Assembly (NCBI GenBank): GCA_900555855.1
Contig: USML01000015.1
Span: forward strand, 1-25,637
Origin: an uncultured Eubacteriales bacterium
GTDB lineage: Bacteria; Bacillota; Clostridia; Oscillospirales; Butyricicoccaceae
DNA: 25,637 bases
Direction of reading: 5' to 3'
Notes under the pieces: generated by a model
Told to the model about the DNA's origin: nothing
Database searches by the model: none
The model's input: the letters and a program-made list of their open reading frames with translations, nothing else
Made by a program: the position numbers and the translations under genes
Shown here: piece by piece, positions 1 to 8,166 of the stretch
Position numbering within the stretch: position 1 is the stretch's first letter
Layout: each line of letters opens with the position of its first letter

Positions 1-249
1 GCGGCGCTGCTGGCGAAAAAGGCGCTGATGCGTCCGCTGAATGTGCGCAGCGAAGATCCCTTCTACCGCGCGCTGGAGGAGGAGCTGCTGGAGAAGATCA
101 ACGGGCTGGGCATCGGGCCGCAGGGCTTCGGCGGCCGCACCACGGCGCTGGCCGTGAACATCGAGACGCTGCCCACCCATATCGCCGGCCTGCCGGTGGC
201 GGTCAATATCAACTGCCATGTGACCCGGCACAAGACGGAGGTGCTTTGA
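1..249 (+). CDS. Class I fumarate hydratase-type enzyme, alpha subunit (C-terminal part)
   Basis: This is the tail of an open frame that enters from the left edge; about 82 residues are visible. The end (GFGGRTTALAVNIETLPTHI, then a PVAVNINCHVTRH stretch) is typical of the alpha subunit of two-subunit, iron-sulfur class I fumarase / L-tartrate dehydratase. The iron-sulfur cysteines would lie upstream and are mostly not visible. The stop is one base before the beta-subunit ATG, so the two are translated together. The family hydrates fumarate to malate, but class I enzymes also act on mesaconate. Because the next genes make mesaconate from glutamate, a mesaconase role is a reasonable inference. 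The family is quite sure; the substrate is not. Confidence 0.85.
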   Translation, partial: AALLAKKALMRPLNVRSEDPFYRALEEELLEKINGLGIGPQGFGGRTTALAVNIETLPTHIAGLPVAVNINCHVTRHKTEVL

Positions 250-250
250 T

Positions 251-826
251 ATGTCTGAAAGCAAACAGCCCATCCGGATCCATACGCCGCTGACGCCGGA
301 GGAGGCGCGCAAGCTCAAAAGCGGCGACAGCGTTTTGCTCTCCGGCGTGGTCTATACCGCCCGGGACGCCGCCCACAAGCGGCTCTGCCAGCTGGTGGCG
401 GAGGGCAAGCCCCTGCCCATGGATGTGAAAAACGCCGTGATCTATTTCGTTGGCCCCACGCCGGCCAAGCCCGGCCAGGCCATCGGCTCTGCCGGCCCCA
501 CCACCGCTTACCGCATGGACGCCTATTCTCCCACGCTGATCCGTCAGGGCCTGACCGGCATGATCGGCAAGGGCAAGCGCGGGCCAGAGGTCGTCGCGGC
601 CATGCAGGAATGCGGCGCGGTGTATTTCGGCGCCATCGGCGGCGCCGGCGCCCTGCTTTCCAGCTGCGTCAAGCAGGCGGAGATCATCGCCTATGAGGAT
701 CTGGGCGCGGAGGCCATCCGCCGGCTGGTGGTGGAGGATCTGCCCGTCACCGTCATCATTGACAGCCAGGGAAGAAACCTCTATCAGTGGGGCCGGGAGG
801 CCTATCTGGAGACGCTGAAAAAATAA
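251..826 (+). CDS. Class I fumarate hydratase-type enzyme, beta subunit (possible mesaconase)
   Basis: This 191-residue protein is the normal size for the separate beta subunit of class I fumarase / tartrate dehydratase. It opens with IRIHTPLTPEEARKLKSGD and carries the family stretch GMIGKGKRGPEVV followed by YFGAIGGAGALLS, ending with the VTVIIDSQGRNLY segment. With the alpha subunit just upstream it should form an oxygen-sensitive iron-sulfur hydro-lyase in the cytoplasm. The location beside glutamate mutase and methylaspartate ammonia-lyase suggests that the physiological substrate may be mesaconate, giving citramalate, rather than fumarate. That is inference: sequence alone does not separate the two. 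A strong terminator follows, so this gene ends its operon. Confidence 0.88.
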   Translation: MSESKQPIRIHTPLTPEEARKLKSGDSVLLSGVVYTARDAAHKRLCQLVAEGKPLPMDVKNAVIYFVGPTPAKPGQAIGSAGPTTAYRMDAYSPTLIRQGLTGMIGKGKRGPEVVAAMQECGAVYFGAIGGAGALLSSCVKQAEIIAYEDLGAEAIRRLVVEDLPVTVIIDSQGRNLYQWGREAYLETLKK

Positions 827-840
827 ACCGGAACATCCCC

Positions 841-875
841 GGAAAGCGGAGCGATGCGCTCCGCTTTCCTTTTTT
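841..875 (+). terminator. Intrinsic terminator after the fumarase-type pair
   Basis: A perfect 12-bp stem (GGAAAGCGGAGC at 841-852, GCTCCGCTTTCC at 858-869) with a 5-base loop is followed by a run of six T. It closes the fumarase-type operon and separates it from the GntR gene. Confidence 0.92.
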
Positions 876-985
876 GGCGGGCCGCGTATTCTTTTGAAAA
901 AAGCCGAAAAAAGCAAAGAAAATGCGCGGAATGGGCAAAATGCCAAAAAACACACTTATCATTTATTTTCTTTGCTAAAAAAGCA

Positions 986-1014
986 TTGACAACATTATAA
1001 AGTTCGATGATAAT
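986..1014 (+). promoter_or_regulatory. Sigma-A type promoter of the GntR regulator gene
   Basis: TTGACA (986-991), a 17-base spacer and GATAAT (1009-1014) match the consensus 11 of 12. The spacer holds an imperfect palindrome, AAC-A-TTATAA-A-GTT (991-1004), and a copy of TGTCAA sits at 1022-1027 as an inverted match to the -35. These dyads could be used for autoregulation, but that is inference. The surrounding stretch is clearly more AT-rich than the genes. Confidence 0.8.
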
Positions 1015-1061
1015 TAAGCTATGTCAAGCTAAGATTTGGTAAAGAAGAAGGGAGGCATCCT

Positions 1062-2042
1062 ATGTCGCTGTTCAACCTGGATCCGGCTTTGGATCAGCCC
1101 CTGTATCGGCAGATCGCCCTGCAGGTAAAAAGCGCCGTGGAGGATGGGTCGCTGCACCCCGGAGATAAGCTGCCCACCGTCCGGGAGCTCTCCCAGGAGC
1201 TTGCCACCGCTTCCGGCACGGTGAAGCGGGCCTATGACGAGCTTGCCCGTCAGGGAGTCATCGAAATGACCCAGGGCAAGGGCACCTTTATTGCCCAACC
1301 GGCCACGGAAAACAGCCGCAAGGAGCAGGCCATGGCCGCCATCGACGGCATGCTGGACTGCCTGCAGTCCCTTTCCTTTACCCAGCAGGAGATCCAGATC
1401 TTTCTGGACCTGAAGCTGCGGGAGCGGCTGCTGCGGGAGACGGGCCTGCGCATCGCCGTAGTGGCGCGTTCGCCGGAATGTCTGCGGGCGGTGACGGAGC
1501 GGCTTTACGGTCTGCCGGAGGTGACGCTTTACCCCGTCTCGCTGGCGGAGGTGGAGGCGGATCCCGTCCAGATCACGGCGGATATGGATCTGGTGGTGGC
1601 GACAGACCGCTGCTACCATGCGCTTTCTGCCCTGCTGAACCGGCGGATCCCGCTGGTCCGTATGTGCCTGCGGCTCAGCGCCGCGTCTGTTTCTCAGATG
1701 GCCCGCCTGCCGGACGGCGTACGCATCGGCCTTCTGACCCAGAGCATGCTGTTTGCCACCACGGTGCGCCGGGCCTGCGGCGTGTTTTGCCGCGGCGCCG
1801 TATTGCAGGAGACCCGGGTTTTGGGCGGCGCGGACCGGATGGAGCTTTCCTACTGCGACGCGGTGATGGTCCCTGCCGGCTATGAGGTGGCCGGGACGCC
1901 GGAGGAGCTGGCCCAGCTTGCGGAATACAGCAGCAGCCATCCGCTGATCCGTCTGGAGCTGGAGCCGGATCAGGCTTCCGTCCGGAATTTGGAGGAAGCG
2001 CTGGATCGCCGCAGAAAGAACTATGCCAACCGGATCAGATAA
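1062..2042 (+). CDS. GntR-family (YtrA-like N-terminus) transcriptional regulator, probable regulator of the glutamate mutase operon
   Basis: The 326-residue protein starts with a GntR winged-helix domain (about residues 10-80: PLYRQIALQVKSAV, then GDKLPTVRELSQELA, then TVKRAYDELARQGVIE and QGKGTFIA). The start ATG follows AGGGAGG with normal spacing. The remaining roughly 230 residues are not an aminotransferase-like (MocR) domain and are far too long for a plain YtrA tail. Their alternating hydrophobic strands and helices look like a Rossmann-type effector-binding fold, but I cannot name a family. It has its own promoter and terminator and lies between the fumarase-type pair and glmS, so a role in sensing glutamate or a pathway intermediate is likely. 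A palindrome overlapping the glmS promoter is the natural operator candidate. Confidence 0.85.
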   Translation: MSLFNLDPALDQPLYRQIALQVKSAVEDGSLHPGDKLPTVRELSQELATASGTVKRAYDELARQGVIEMTQGKGTFIAQPATENSRKEQAMAAIDGMLDCLQSLSFTQQEIQIFLDLKLRERLLRETGLRIAVVARSPECLRAVTERLYGLPEVTLYPVSLAEVEADPVQITADMDLVVATDRCYHALSALLNRRIPLVRMCLRLSAASVSQMARLPDGVRIGLLTQSMLFATTVRRACGVFCRGAVLQETRVLGGADRMELSYCDAVMVPAGYEVAGTPEELAQLAEYSSSHPLIRLELEPDQASVRNLEEALDRRRKNYANRIR

Positions 2043-2057
2043 TTGCATAGAAACGAT

Positions 2058-2089
2058 AAAAAGGCGTTGAATTTCAGCGCCTTTTTGTT
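2058..2089 (+). terminator. Intrinsic terminator after the GntR gene
   Basis: The stem AAAAAGGCGTTGA (2058-2070) pairs with TCAGCGCCTTTTT (2074-2086) through a 3-base loop, with one G-T pair, and is followed by a T-rich stretch. It separates the regulator transcript from the glutamate mutase operon 95 bases downstream. The A-rich 5' side means it may also work in reverse. Confidence 0.88.
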
Positions 2090-2099
2090 ATTTTGACCA

Positions 2100-2128
2100 T
2101 TGACTAATGATATGGTTCAATCTATAGT
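2100..2128 (+). promoter_or_regulatory. Promoter of the glmS-glmL-glmE-mal operon
   Basis: TTGACT (2100-2105), a 17-base spacer and TATAGT (2123-2128) give a strong sigma-A type promoter. Only about 95 bases lie between the previous terminator and glmS. That is too short for a typical cobalamin riboswitch, and I see none of its conserved parts. Control therefore more likely acts at this promoter than through B12 sensing, although the product enzyme needs adenosylcobalamin. Confidence 0.8.
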
Positions 2129-2143
2129 GTTAGATATAGAACA
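2128..2143 (+). promoter_or_regulatory. Candidate operator: palindrome over the -10 end and transcription start of the glm operon
   Basis: The 16 bases read TGTT-AG-ATAT-AG-AACA, symmetric in 12 of 16 positions, nested with TCTATA/TATAGA arms at 2121-2126 and 2135-2140. The first base is the last base of the -10 box, so a bound dimer would block RNA polymerase. GntR regulators of the YtrA type bind such AT-centred dyads. The link to the upstream GntR gene is inference from position. Confidence 0.5.
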
Positions 2144-2158
2144 ATAAATTGAGCAACT

Positions 2159-2172
2159 ATCATCATGATGAT
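2159..2172 (+). repeat. Perfect 14-bp palindrome in the glmS leader
   Basis: ATCATCATGATGAT is its own reverse complement and ends two bases before the GAGGTG ribosome binding site of glmS. It could be a second operator half or a weak RNA hairpin next to the ribosome binding site. With no loop bases the RNA form would be poor, so a protein-binding role is likelier. Function unknown. Confidence 0.5.
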
Positions 2173-2184
2173 TGAGGTGTCAGT

Positions 2185-2601
2185 ATGGAAAAGAAAAAAC
2201 TGGTCATCGGCGTCATCGGCGCAGATGTCCACGCAGTCGGGATCCAGATCCTTTATCACGCCTTTACCGACGCGGGCTTTGATGTGACCAATCTGGGCGT
2301 TTTGGTGTCTCAGGAGGAGTTTATCGCCGCAGCCATCGAGACCCACGCCGACGCGATCATTGTTTCCTCCCTTTACGGCCAGGGCGAGCTGGACTGCCGC
2401 GGTATGCGGGAGAAATGCGACGAAGCCGGCCTGAAGGACATTCTGCTTTATGTTGGCGGCAATATCGTCATCGGCAAGCAGGAGTTTTCCGAGGTGGAAA
2501 AGCGCTTCAAGGCCATGGGCTTCAACCGGGCCTTCCCGCCGGGAACCGATCCCGCCGTGGACATCGAGGACCTGAAGAAGGACCTGCACATCGAGGACTG
2601 A
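2185..2601 (+). CDS. glmS: Glutamate mutase, sigma (S) subunit, B12-binding
   Basis: This 138-residue protein is the cobalamin-binding component of adenosylcobalamin-dependent glutamate mutase, which interconverts L-glutamate and (2S,3S)-3-methylaspartate. The base-off/His-on B12 signature is complete: D14-V-H16-A-V-G19, with H16 replacing the lower axial ligand, then S61-S-L63 and the GG pair at 91-92. Length equals the usual 137-138 residues. The ATG follows GAGGTG. It is the first gene of an operon with the MutL-type chaperone, the catalytic epsilon subunit and methylaspartate ammonia-lyase, which is the normal order in glutamate-fermenting clostridia. Confidence 0.97.
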   Translation: MEKKKLVIGVIGADVHAVGIQILYHAFTDAGFDVTNLGVLVSQEEFIAAAIETHADAIIVSSLYGQGELDCRGMREKCDEAGLKDILLYVGGNIVIGKQEFSEVEKRFKAMGFNRAFPPGTDPAVDIEDLKKDLHIED

Positions 2602-2605
2602 TCCC

Positions 2606-3997
2606 ATGCGTCCGGTGTTATTGATCGACTTCGGCAGCACTTATACCAAAGTCACCGCCGTCGATACCGAAGCCGAGGTCCTTTTGGGAACGGCGGCAGC
2701 CTATACCACCGTACAGACCGATATCAACGAGGGCCTGAGCCATGCGCTGGAGAAGCTGGAGGCCCAGACGGGCAAGCTGGACTTTGCCGCCCGCTATGCC
2801 TGCTCCTCCGCTGCCGGCGGACTGCGGATGATCGCCTCCGGCCTTGTGCCGGAGCTGACCTCCGAAGCGGCCAAGCAGGCTTCCCTGGGCGCAGGCGCCA
2901 AAATCGTCAAGGTCTATTCCTTCGAGCTGACGGAGGACGACATCGAGGAGATCGACCGGCTCCGGCCGGATATCTTCCTGCTGGTGGGCGGGACGGACGG
3001 CGGCAATTCCGACTGCATCCGCCACAACGCCCAGATGCTGGCCGCCTGCAAGGCGGATTTCCCGGTGATCATCGCCGGCAACCGCACGGCGGCAAGAGCC
3101 TGCCAGCGGTCACTGGAGGGCCGGCAGACCTTTATCTGTGAAAATGTCATGCCGAAGTTCGGCGTGCTCAACATCCAGCCGGCCCAGGAATGTATTCGCG
3201 CGCTGTTTTTGAACCGGATCATTCAGGCAAAGGGCCTTTCCCATGCGTCCAAGCTCATTTCCGGCATCCTGATGCCGACGCCTTCCGCCATGATGCGTGC
3301 CATGCAGCTGCTGGCAGAGGGCTGCGAGGGCGAGGCGGGCATCGGCGAGCTGATGGCGCTGGATGTGGGCGGCGCCACCACGGATGTGTATTCCATCGCC
3401 GATGGCATGCCCAAGGAGGGCGGCACGGTCTATAAGGGCCTGCCGGAGCCTTATGTCAAGCGGACGGTGGAGGGCGACATCGGTATGCGCTACAGCATCG
3501 GCGGCATTGTGGAGGCGGCGTCGCTGAAGAAGGTGGCTTCGCTGGCCGGGCTCACGCCGGAGCGGGCGCAGGCCCTGATCGACGATCTGGCGGAGCACAC
3601 CGAAAAGGTCCCCGACAGCGAGGAGACCGAGCGGCTGGACTATGCGCTGGCCTGCTGCGCCTGCGAGACGGCGGCCCGCCGCCACGCCGGCTATATGGAG
3701 GAGACCTACAACATGACCGGCAAGGTCTTCGTCCAGACGGGCAAGGATCTGCGCACGGTGCGGCAGATGGTTGTCACCGGCGGCAGCCTGATCCACACCA
3801 AACGCACCGGCGAGATCGCTTCCCACGCCTTTTATGACCCCGCGGATCCCATGTCCCTGCGGCCTGTCAAGGCCCGGGTGCTGGTGGATCGCCGCTATAT
3901 CCTGGCAGCCATGGGTCTGCTCTCGGAATATGAGCCCCAGACCGCGCTGCGCATCATGAAAAAGGAGTTGAAACCAGAAGATGGATATTCAGAATAA
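2606..3997 (+). CDS. glmL: GlmL/MutL, actin-like ATPase associated with glutamate mutase
   Basis: The 463-residue protein has the actin/Hsp70-type nucleotide-binding fold: the first phosphate loop is D8-FGSTYTK15 and the second is LDVGGATTD (about 252-260). Other family marks are [10 protein letters not shown] (about 125-134) and the IAGNR stretch near 156-160. Proteins of this family lie between the two subunit genes of glutamate mutase and are believed to protect or reactivate the B12 enzyme, much as diol dehydratase reactivases do; direct evidence is limited. The start is 4 bases after the glmS stop. Its last 17 bases overlap the glmE start, which suggests coupled translation. Confidence 0.95.
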   Translation: MRPVLLIDFGSTYTKVTAVDTEAEVLLGTAAAYTTVQTDINEGLSHALEKLEAQTGKLDFAARYACSSAAGGLRMIASGLVPELTSEAAKQASLGAGAKIVKVYSFELTEDDIEEIDRLRPDIFLLVGGTDGGNSDCIRHNAQMLAACKADFPVIIAGNRTAARACQRSLEGRQTFICENVMPKFGVLNIQPAQECIRALFLNRIIQAKGLSHASKLISGILMPTPSAMMRAMQLLAEGCEGEAGIGELMALDVGGATTDVYSIADGMPKEGGTVYKGLPEPYVKRTVEGDIGMRYSIGGIVEAASLKKVASLAGLTPERAQALIDDLAEHTEKVPDSEETERLDYALACCACETAARRHAGYMEETYNMTGKVFVQTGKDLRTVRQMVVTGGSLIHTKRTGEIASHAFYDPADPMSLRPVKARVLVDRRYILAAMGLLSEYEPQTALRIMKKELKPEDGYSE

Positions 3998-5432
3998 ACG
4001 CATTCCCGAGGATCAGTTTCAGGCGCTGCGGAAGGAAGTCCTTACCCAGTGGCCCACCGGCAAGGATGTAGATTTCCAGGAGGCCGTGGATTATCACAAG
4101 GCCATGCCCAAAAACCGCATTTTCTCCCAGAAGCTGCTGGACGCCAAGAAGGACGGCATCACCCTGATCCAGCCCCGCGCCGGCGTTGCGCTGCTGGATG
4201 AGCACATCAAGCTGCTGACCTATCTGCAGGACAAGGGCGAAGCAGATCTGCTGCCCACCACCATCGACAGCTACACCCGTCAGAACCGCTATGCGGAGGC
4301 GGAGGACGGCATCAAGGAGTCCATTAAAAACGGCCGCTCCATGCTCAACGGCTTCCCGGCGGTGAACCACGGCGTCCACGCCTGCCGCCAGCTCATCGAG
4401 AGCCTGGATATCCCCGTGCAGGTCCGCCACGGCACCCCCGACGCCCGTCTGCTCACCGAGATCACCTACGCCGGCGGCTTTACCGCCTATGAGGGCGGCG
4501 GCATCTCCTATAACCTGCCCTACGCCAAAAATGTCCCCATGGAGCAGACCATCCGGGACTGGCAGTATGTGGACCGGCTCACCGGTATGTATGAGGAGGC
4601 CGGCGTCTCCATCAACCGGGAGCCCTACGGCCCCCTGACCGGCACGCTGGTGCCGCCCTGCATCTCCAACGCCGTGGCCGTCATCGAAGCGCTGCTGGCG
4701 GCAGAGCAGGGCGTCAAGAACATCTCCGTGGGCTATGGCCAGTGCGGCAACCTGACGCAGGATGTGGCGGCCATCCGCACGCTGGAGGAGCTTACCGACG
4801 AATATATGGAAAAGAGCGGCCACAGCAATGTGCATGTGACCACCGTGTTCCATCAGTGGATGGGCGGCTTCCCCGCCGACGAGGCCAAGGCCTTCGGCGT
4901 CATTTCCTGGGGCTCCGCCGCCGCTGCCCTGAGCAAGGCCACCAAGGTCATCGTCAAGACGCCCCATGAGGCCGTGGGCATCCCCACCATGGAAGCCAAT
5001 GCCCAGGGTCTGCGCTGCACCAAGCAGGTCATCAATATGCTGCGGGATCAGGTGCTGACTTCCTCCGAGCTGGAGCAGGAAAAGGAGATCATCCGCCGGG
5101 AGACCCGCTGCATTCTGGATAAGTGCTTCGAGCTGGGCCAGGGCGATATCGCCGTGGGCGCGGTCCGCGCGGTGCAGGCCGGCGTTTTGGATATCCCGTT
5201 TTCTCCCTCCCGCTTCAACGCCGGCAAGATGCTGCCCGCACGGGATAACAACGGCGCCATCCGTATCCTGGAGATGGGCAACCTGCCCTTCACAAAGGAG
5301 CTGAAGGACTTCCACCGGGAAAAGATCGAAGAGCGTGCCAATGCCGAAAAGCGCAAGGCCTCCTTCCAGATGGTCATCGACGATGTCTACGCCATCTCCA
5401 AGGGCCGCCTGGTGGGCCGCCCCAGAAAGTAA
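3981..5432 (+). CDS. glmE: Glutamate mutase, epsilon (E) catalytic subunit
   Basis: This is the 483-residue TIM-barrel catalytic subunit, the same length as the Clostridium cochlearium enzyme as I remember it. Residues described there as the arginine claw for glutamate fall at the same numbers here: R66 (LIQPRAG), R100 (DSYTRQN) and R149 (QVRHGTP). The base E171 and the tyrosines Y177 and Y181 are also in place. The enzyme is therefore very likely active. It makes 3-methylaspartate by a radical carbon-skeleton rearrangement, with B12 held between GlmS and GlmE. The start overlaps the end of glmL. A moderate AGGAG lies 13 bases upstream, so translation probably depends on coupling. Confidence 0.97.
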   Translation: MDIQNKRIPEDQFQALRKEVLTQWPTGKDVDFQEAVDYHKAMPKNRIFSQKLLDAKKDGITLIQPRAGVALLDEHIKLLTYLQDKGEADLLPTTIDSYTRQNRYAEAEDGIKESIKNGRSMLNGFPAVNHGVHACRQLIESLDIPVQVRHGTPDARLLTEITYAGGFTAYEGGGISYNLPYAKNVPMEQTIRDWQYVDRLTGMYEEAGVSINREPYGPLTGTLVPPCISNAVAVIEALLAAEQGVKNISVGYGQCGNLTQDVAAIRTLEELTDEYMEKSGHSNVHVTTVFHQWMGGFPADEAKAFGVISWGSAAAALSKATKVIVKTPHEAVGIPTMEANAQGLRCTKQVINMLRDQVLTSSELEQEKEIIRRETRCILDKCFELGQGDIAVGAVRAVQAGVLDIPFSPSRFNAGKMLPARDNNGAIRILEMGNLPFTKELKDFHREKIEERANAEKRKASFQMVIDDVYAISKGRLVGRPRK

Positions 5433-5489
5433 ATCAGATCCGCGTTTCATTCATCATTCTATAGATTGTAAGATAAGGAGAACAAGCTC

Positions 5490-6746
5490 ATGAAGATCGT
5501 AGATGTTGTTTGCTCCGCCGGCCGTACCGGCTTCTATTTCGACGACCAGCGCGCCATCAAGAAGGGCGCGGGTCACGATGGCGTTTTCTATGTGGGCAAG
5601 CCTGTGACGGAGGGCTTCAAGGCCGTCCGCCAGGCCGGCGAATCCATTTCCGTCATGCTGATCCTGGAGGACGGACAGATCGCTTACGGCGACTGCGCCG
5701 CCGTGCAGTATTCCGGCGCCGGCGGACGGGATCCCCTGTTCCTGGCCACGGATTTCATCCCCATCATTGAGGAGCATATCAAGCCCGTTCTGGTGGGCCG
5801 GGAGGCTGACGATTTCCGCGGCCTGTGCCGGGATATGGAGGCCATCAAGGTAGACGGCAAGCGTCTGCATACCGCCATCCGCTACGGCGTTTCTCAGGCC
5901 ATTCTGGACGCCGTTGCCAAAGCCACCGGCCGCCTGATGTGCGAGGTGGTGGCCGATGAATACGGCTGCACCGTTTCTGAAAAGCCCATCCCCATCTTCA
6001 CCCAGTCCGGCGACGACCGCTATTCCAACGCCGATAAGATGATCATCAAGGGCGCACAGGTGCTGCCCCATGCGCTGATCAACAATGTGGAGGAAAAGCT
6101 GGGCAAGCACGGCGAGAAGCTGGCGGAATATGTGGGCTGGCTGCGGGACCGCATCCTGACCCATCGACACGATGCAGATTACAGCCCCGTCCTGCACATT
6201 GATGTTTACGGTACCATCGGTGTCATTTTCGGCAACAACAATTATAAGGAAATGGCCGATTATATCATGAAGCTGGAGGAGATCGCCAAGCCCTTCCACC
6301 TGCGCATCGAAGGCCCCATGGATTGCGACTGTGACCGGGAGACCCAGATGGAGGCTCTGGCCGGCCTGACCCGCGAGCTGGACAGCCGCGGCAGCACCGT
6401 GGAGCTGGTGGCCGACGAATGGTGCAATACGCTGGAGGATATCAAGCTGTTTGCTGACCATAAGGCCGGCCATATGGTCCAGATCAAGACCCCCGACCTG
6501 GGCGGCATCAACAATACCATCGAAGCCGTCCTTTACTGCAAGGAGAAGGGCATCGGCGCTTATCAGGGCGGCACCTGCAACGAGACTGACCGCAGCGCGC
6601 AGGTCTGCGTCAACTGCGCCATGGCCACCCAGCCTGTGCAGATCCTGGCCAAGCCCGGCATGGGCGTGGACGAGGGCTTCATGATCGTCTACAACGAGAT
6701 GAACCGCATCCTGGCCCTGCGCAAGGCCAAGGCCAACCGCAAATAA
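5490..6746 (+). CDS. mal: Methylaspartate ammonia-lyase
   Basis: This 418-residue member of the enolase superfamily removes ammonia from (2S,3S)-3-methylaspartate to give mesaconate, the step after glutamate mutase. The catalytic lysine is in the MVQIKTPDLGG motif (K333). H194 matches the second acid-base residue known from Clostridium tetanomorphum. The magnesium ligands are visible as D238 (HIDVYG), E274 (RIEGPMD) and D309 (VADEW). The gene starts 57 bases after glmE behind AAGGAG, with no terminator between them, and is followed by a strong terminator. It is therefore the last gene of the operon. A citramalate lyase, needed to finish the pathway to acetate and pyruvate, is not in the window. 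Confidence 0.97.
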   Translation: MKIVDVVCSAGRTGFYFDDQRAIKKGAGHDGVFYVGKPVTEGFKAVRQAGESISVMLILEDGQIAYGDCAAVQYSGAGGRDPLFLATDFIPIIEEHIKPVLVGREADDFRGLCRDMEAIKVDGKRLHTAIRYGVSQAILDAVAKATGRLMCEVVADEYGCTVSEKPIPIFTQSGDDRYSNADKMIIKGAQVLPHALINNVEEKLGKHGEKLAEYVGWLRDRILTHRHDADYSPVLHIDVYGTIGVIFGNNNYKEMADYIMKLEEIAKPFHLRIEGPMDCDCDRETQMEALAGLTRELDSRGSTVELVADEWCNTLEDIKLFADHKAGHMVQIKTPDLGGINNTIEAVLYCKEKGIGAYQGGTCNETDRSAQVCVNCAMATQPVQILAKPGMGVDEGFMIVYNEMNRILALRKAKANRK

Positions 6747-6779
6747 GCATCTTCCACCCATCCTTTTCCGTATATTTGT

Positions 6780-6818
6780 CTGCCGCCCGGCGTAGCTGTC
6801 CGGGCGGCAGGCATTTTT
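6780..6818 (+). terminator. Intrinsic terminator of the glutamate mutase operon
   Basis: The 11-bp GC-rich stem CTGCCGCCCGG (6780-6790) / CCGGGCGGCAG (6800-6810) is followed by GCATTTTT. It ends the glm-mal operon. It also argues against starting the next protein at 6817, inside the terminator. Confidence 0.9.
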
Positions 6819-6842
6819 GCTCTTTCCCTTTGAAAAAAGCTG

Positions 6843-6851
6843 TGGTAAAAT
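6843..6851 (+). promoter_or_regulatory. Extended -10 promoter element before rarA
   Basis: TGG-TAAAAT is a good extended -10 box, with a poor -35 region. It lies between the terminator and the rarA ribosome binding site, where a promoter is expected. Confidence 0.45.
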
Positions 6852-6891
6852 AGAAGCGGCCCCGAATGGGGCAGAGAGGAAGTGGGCTTTG

Positions 6892-8157
6892 ATGAGCTAT
6901 CAGCCGCTGGCAGACAAGATCCGCCCCCGGGAGCTGGACGAGATGGTGGGGCAGCAGCACATCATCGGGGAAAACGGCGTGCTGCGCCGGATCCTGGAAA
7001 ACGGCAGCGTCCCCAACCTGATCTTTTACGGCCCCTCCGGCACGGGCAAGACCACGCTGGCCCAGATCATCGCCGGAAAGACCCACCGGCAGCTGGTCAA
7101 GCTCAATGCTACCACCGCCTCCACGGCGGATATCCGGGCGGTTACCGGTCAGCTGGATACGCTGCTGGCCCCGGAGGGCGTCCTGCTCTATCTGGACGAG
7201 ATCCAGTATTTTAATAAAAAGCAGCAGCAGAGCCTGCTGGAGTTTATCGAAAACGGCAAGATCACCCTGATCGCCTCCACCACGGAGAACCCCTATTTTT
7301 ATGTTTACAACGCCATTCTCAGCCGCAGCACCATCTTTGAATTCAAGCCCATCCAGATCGCAGACACAGAAAAGGCCGTGGAGCGGGCCTTCCGCCTCTG
7401 GGGGCAGGAGCAGGGAAGAACGGTGGAGACGGAGCCGGGCGTGGTGACTTATCTTTCCGAGGCCTGCGGCGGCGATATTCGCAAGGCTGTCAACGCAGTA
7501 GAGCTTTTGTGCGCTGCCGGCGGAAAGGAGGGCCCCGTAAAGGCCACGCTGGCCGACGCCAGGGCCATCGCTCAGAAATCCGCAAATCGCTATGACCGGG
7601 AGGGCGACGCCCATTTCGATCTGGTCTCTGCCCTGATGAAGTCCATGCGCGGCTCCGATCCGGATGCGGCCGTACATTATCTGGCCCGGCTGCTGGAGGC
7701 AGGGGATCTCATTGGCGCCTGCCGGCGGATCCTTTGCTCCGCCAGCGAGGATATCGGCCTGGCTTATCCCATGGCTGTGCCCATCATCAAGGCCTGCGTA
7801 GACAGCGCGCTGCAGCTGGGGCTGCCGGAGGCGCAGCTTCCTCTGAGCGAGGCGGTGATCCTGCTTTCCACCTGGCCCAAGTCCAACAGTGCCTACCAGG
7901 CGATCGCCCGTGCCCGGGCGGATGTGCAGGCGGGCAAGGCCCGCACCGTACCCCGGGAGCTGCAGAATGTCCATGCGGACGGCACCGGCTTCGAACGGGA
8001 GCAGGGCTATCGCTATCCCCATGATTATTCGGGCCATTGGGTGCGGCAGCAATACCTGCCCGATGAACTGAAAAACGCCCATTATTATGAATACGGCGAC
8101 AATAAGACGGAGCAGCAGGCCAAGGCCTACTGGGATCAGATCAAGGGAAGAAAGTGA
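6892..8157 (+). CDS. rarA: Replication-associated recombination protein A (MgsA/RarA-type AAA+ ATPase)
   Basis: The 421-residue protein is a clamp-loader-like AAA+ ATPase that acts at stalled or broken replication forks together with single-strand binding protein. Visible motifs are Walker A GPSGTGKT (47-54), Walker B LLYLDEI (98-104), sensor 1 near STTEN and the arginine finger in LSRS (R145). The C-terminal half has the SRRILCSASEDIG-type stretch and the HADGTGFEREQGYRYPH region that mark the family. I chose the ATG at 6892 over the in-frame 6817. It follows AGAGGAAG with proper spacing, gives the conserved N-terminus (SYQPLADKIRP), and avoids the terminator. The small gene downstream is probably cotranscribed. 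Confidence 0.95.
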   Translation: MSYQPLADKIRPRELDEMVGQQHIIGENGVLRRILENGSVPNLIFYGPSGTGKTTLAQIIAGKTHRQLVKLNATTASTADIRAVTGQLDTLLAPEGVLLYLDEIQYFNKKQQQSLLEFIENGKITLIASTTENPYFYVYNAILSRSTIFEFKPIQIADTEKAVERAFRLWGQEQGRTVETEPGVVTYLSEACGGDIRKAVNAVELLCAAGGKEGPVKATLADARAIAQKSANRYDREGDAHFDLVSALMKSMRGSDPDAAVHYLARLLEAGDLIGACRRILCSASEDIGLAYPMAVPIIKACVDSALQLGLPEAQLPLSEAVILLSTWPKSNSAYQAIARARADVQAGKARTVPRELQNVHADGTGFEREQGYRYPHDYSGHWVRQQYLPDELKNAHYYEYGDNKTEQQAKAYWDQIKGRK

Positions 8158-8166
8158 GGTCCCCCC

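Noticed and set aside
2090..2184. Possible cobalamin riboswitch before the B12-dependent glutamate mutase operon
   Set aside because: The space is under 100 bases, and no B12-box or multi-stem structure can be seen.
3954..5450. Long minus-strand open frame of 498 codons opposite glmE, and similar long frames opposite mal, rarA and spmA
   Set aside because: These are mirror frames of GC-rich coding genes. They lack ribosome binding sites and resemble no protein family, while the plus-strand genes are well conserved.
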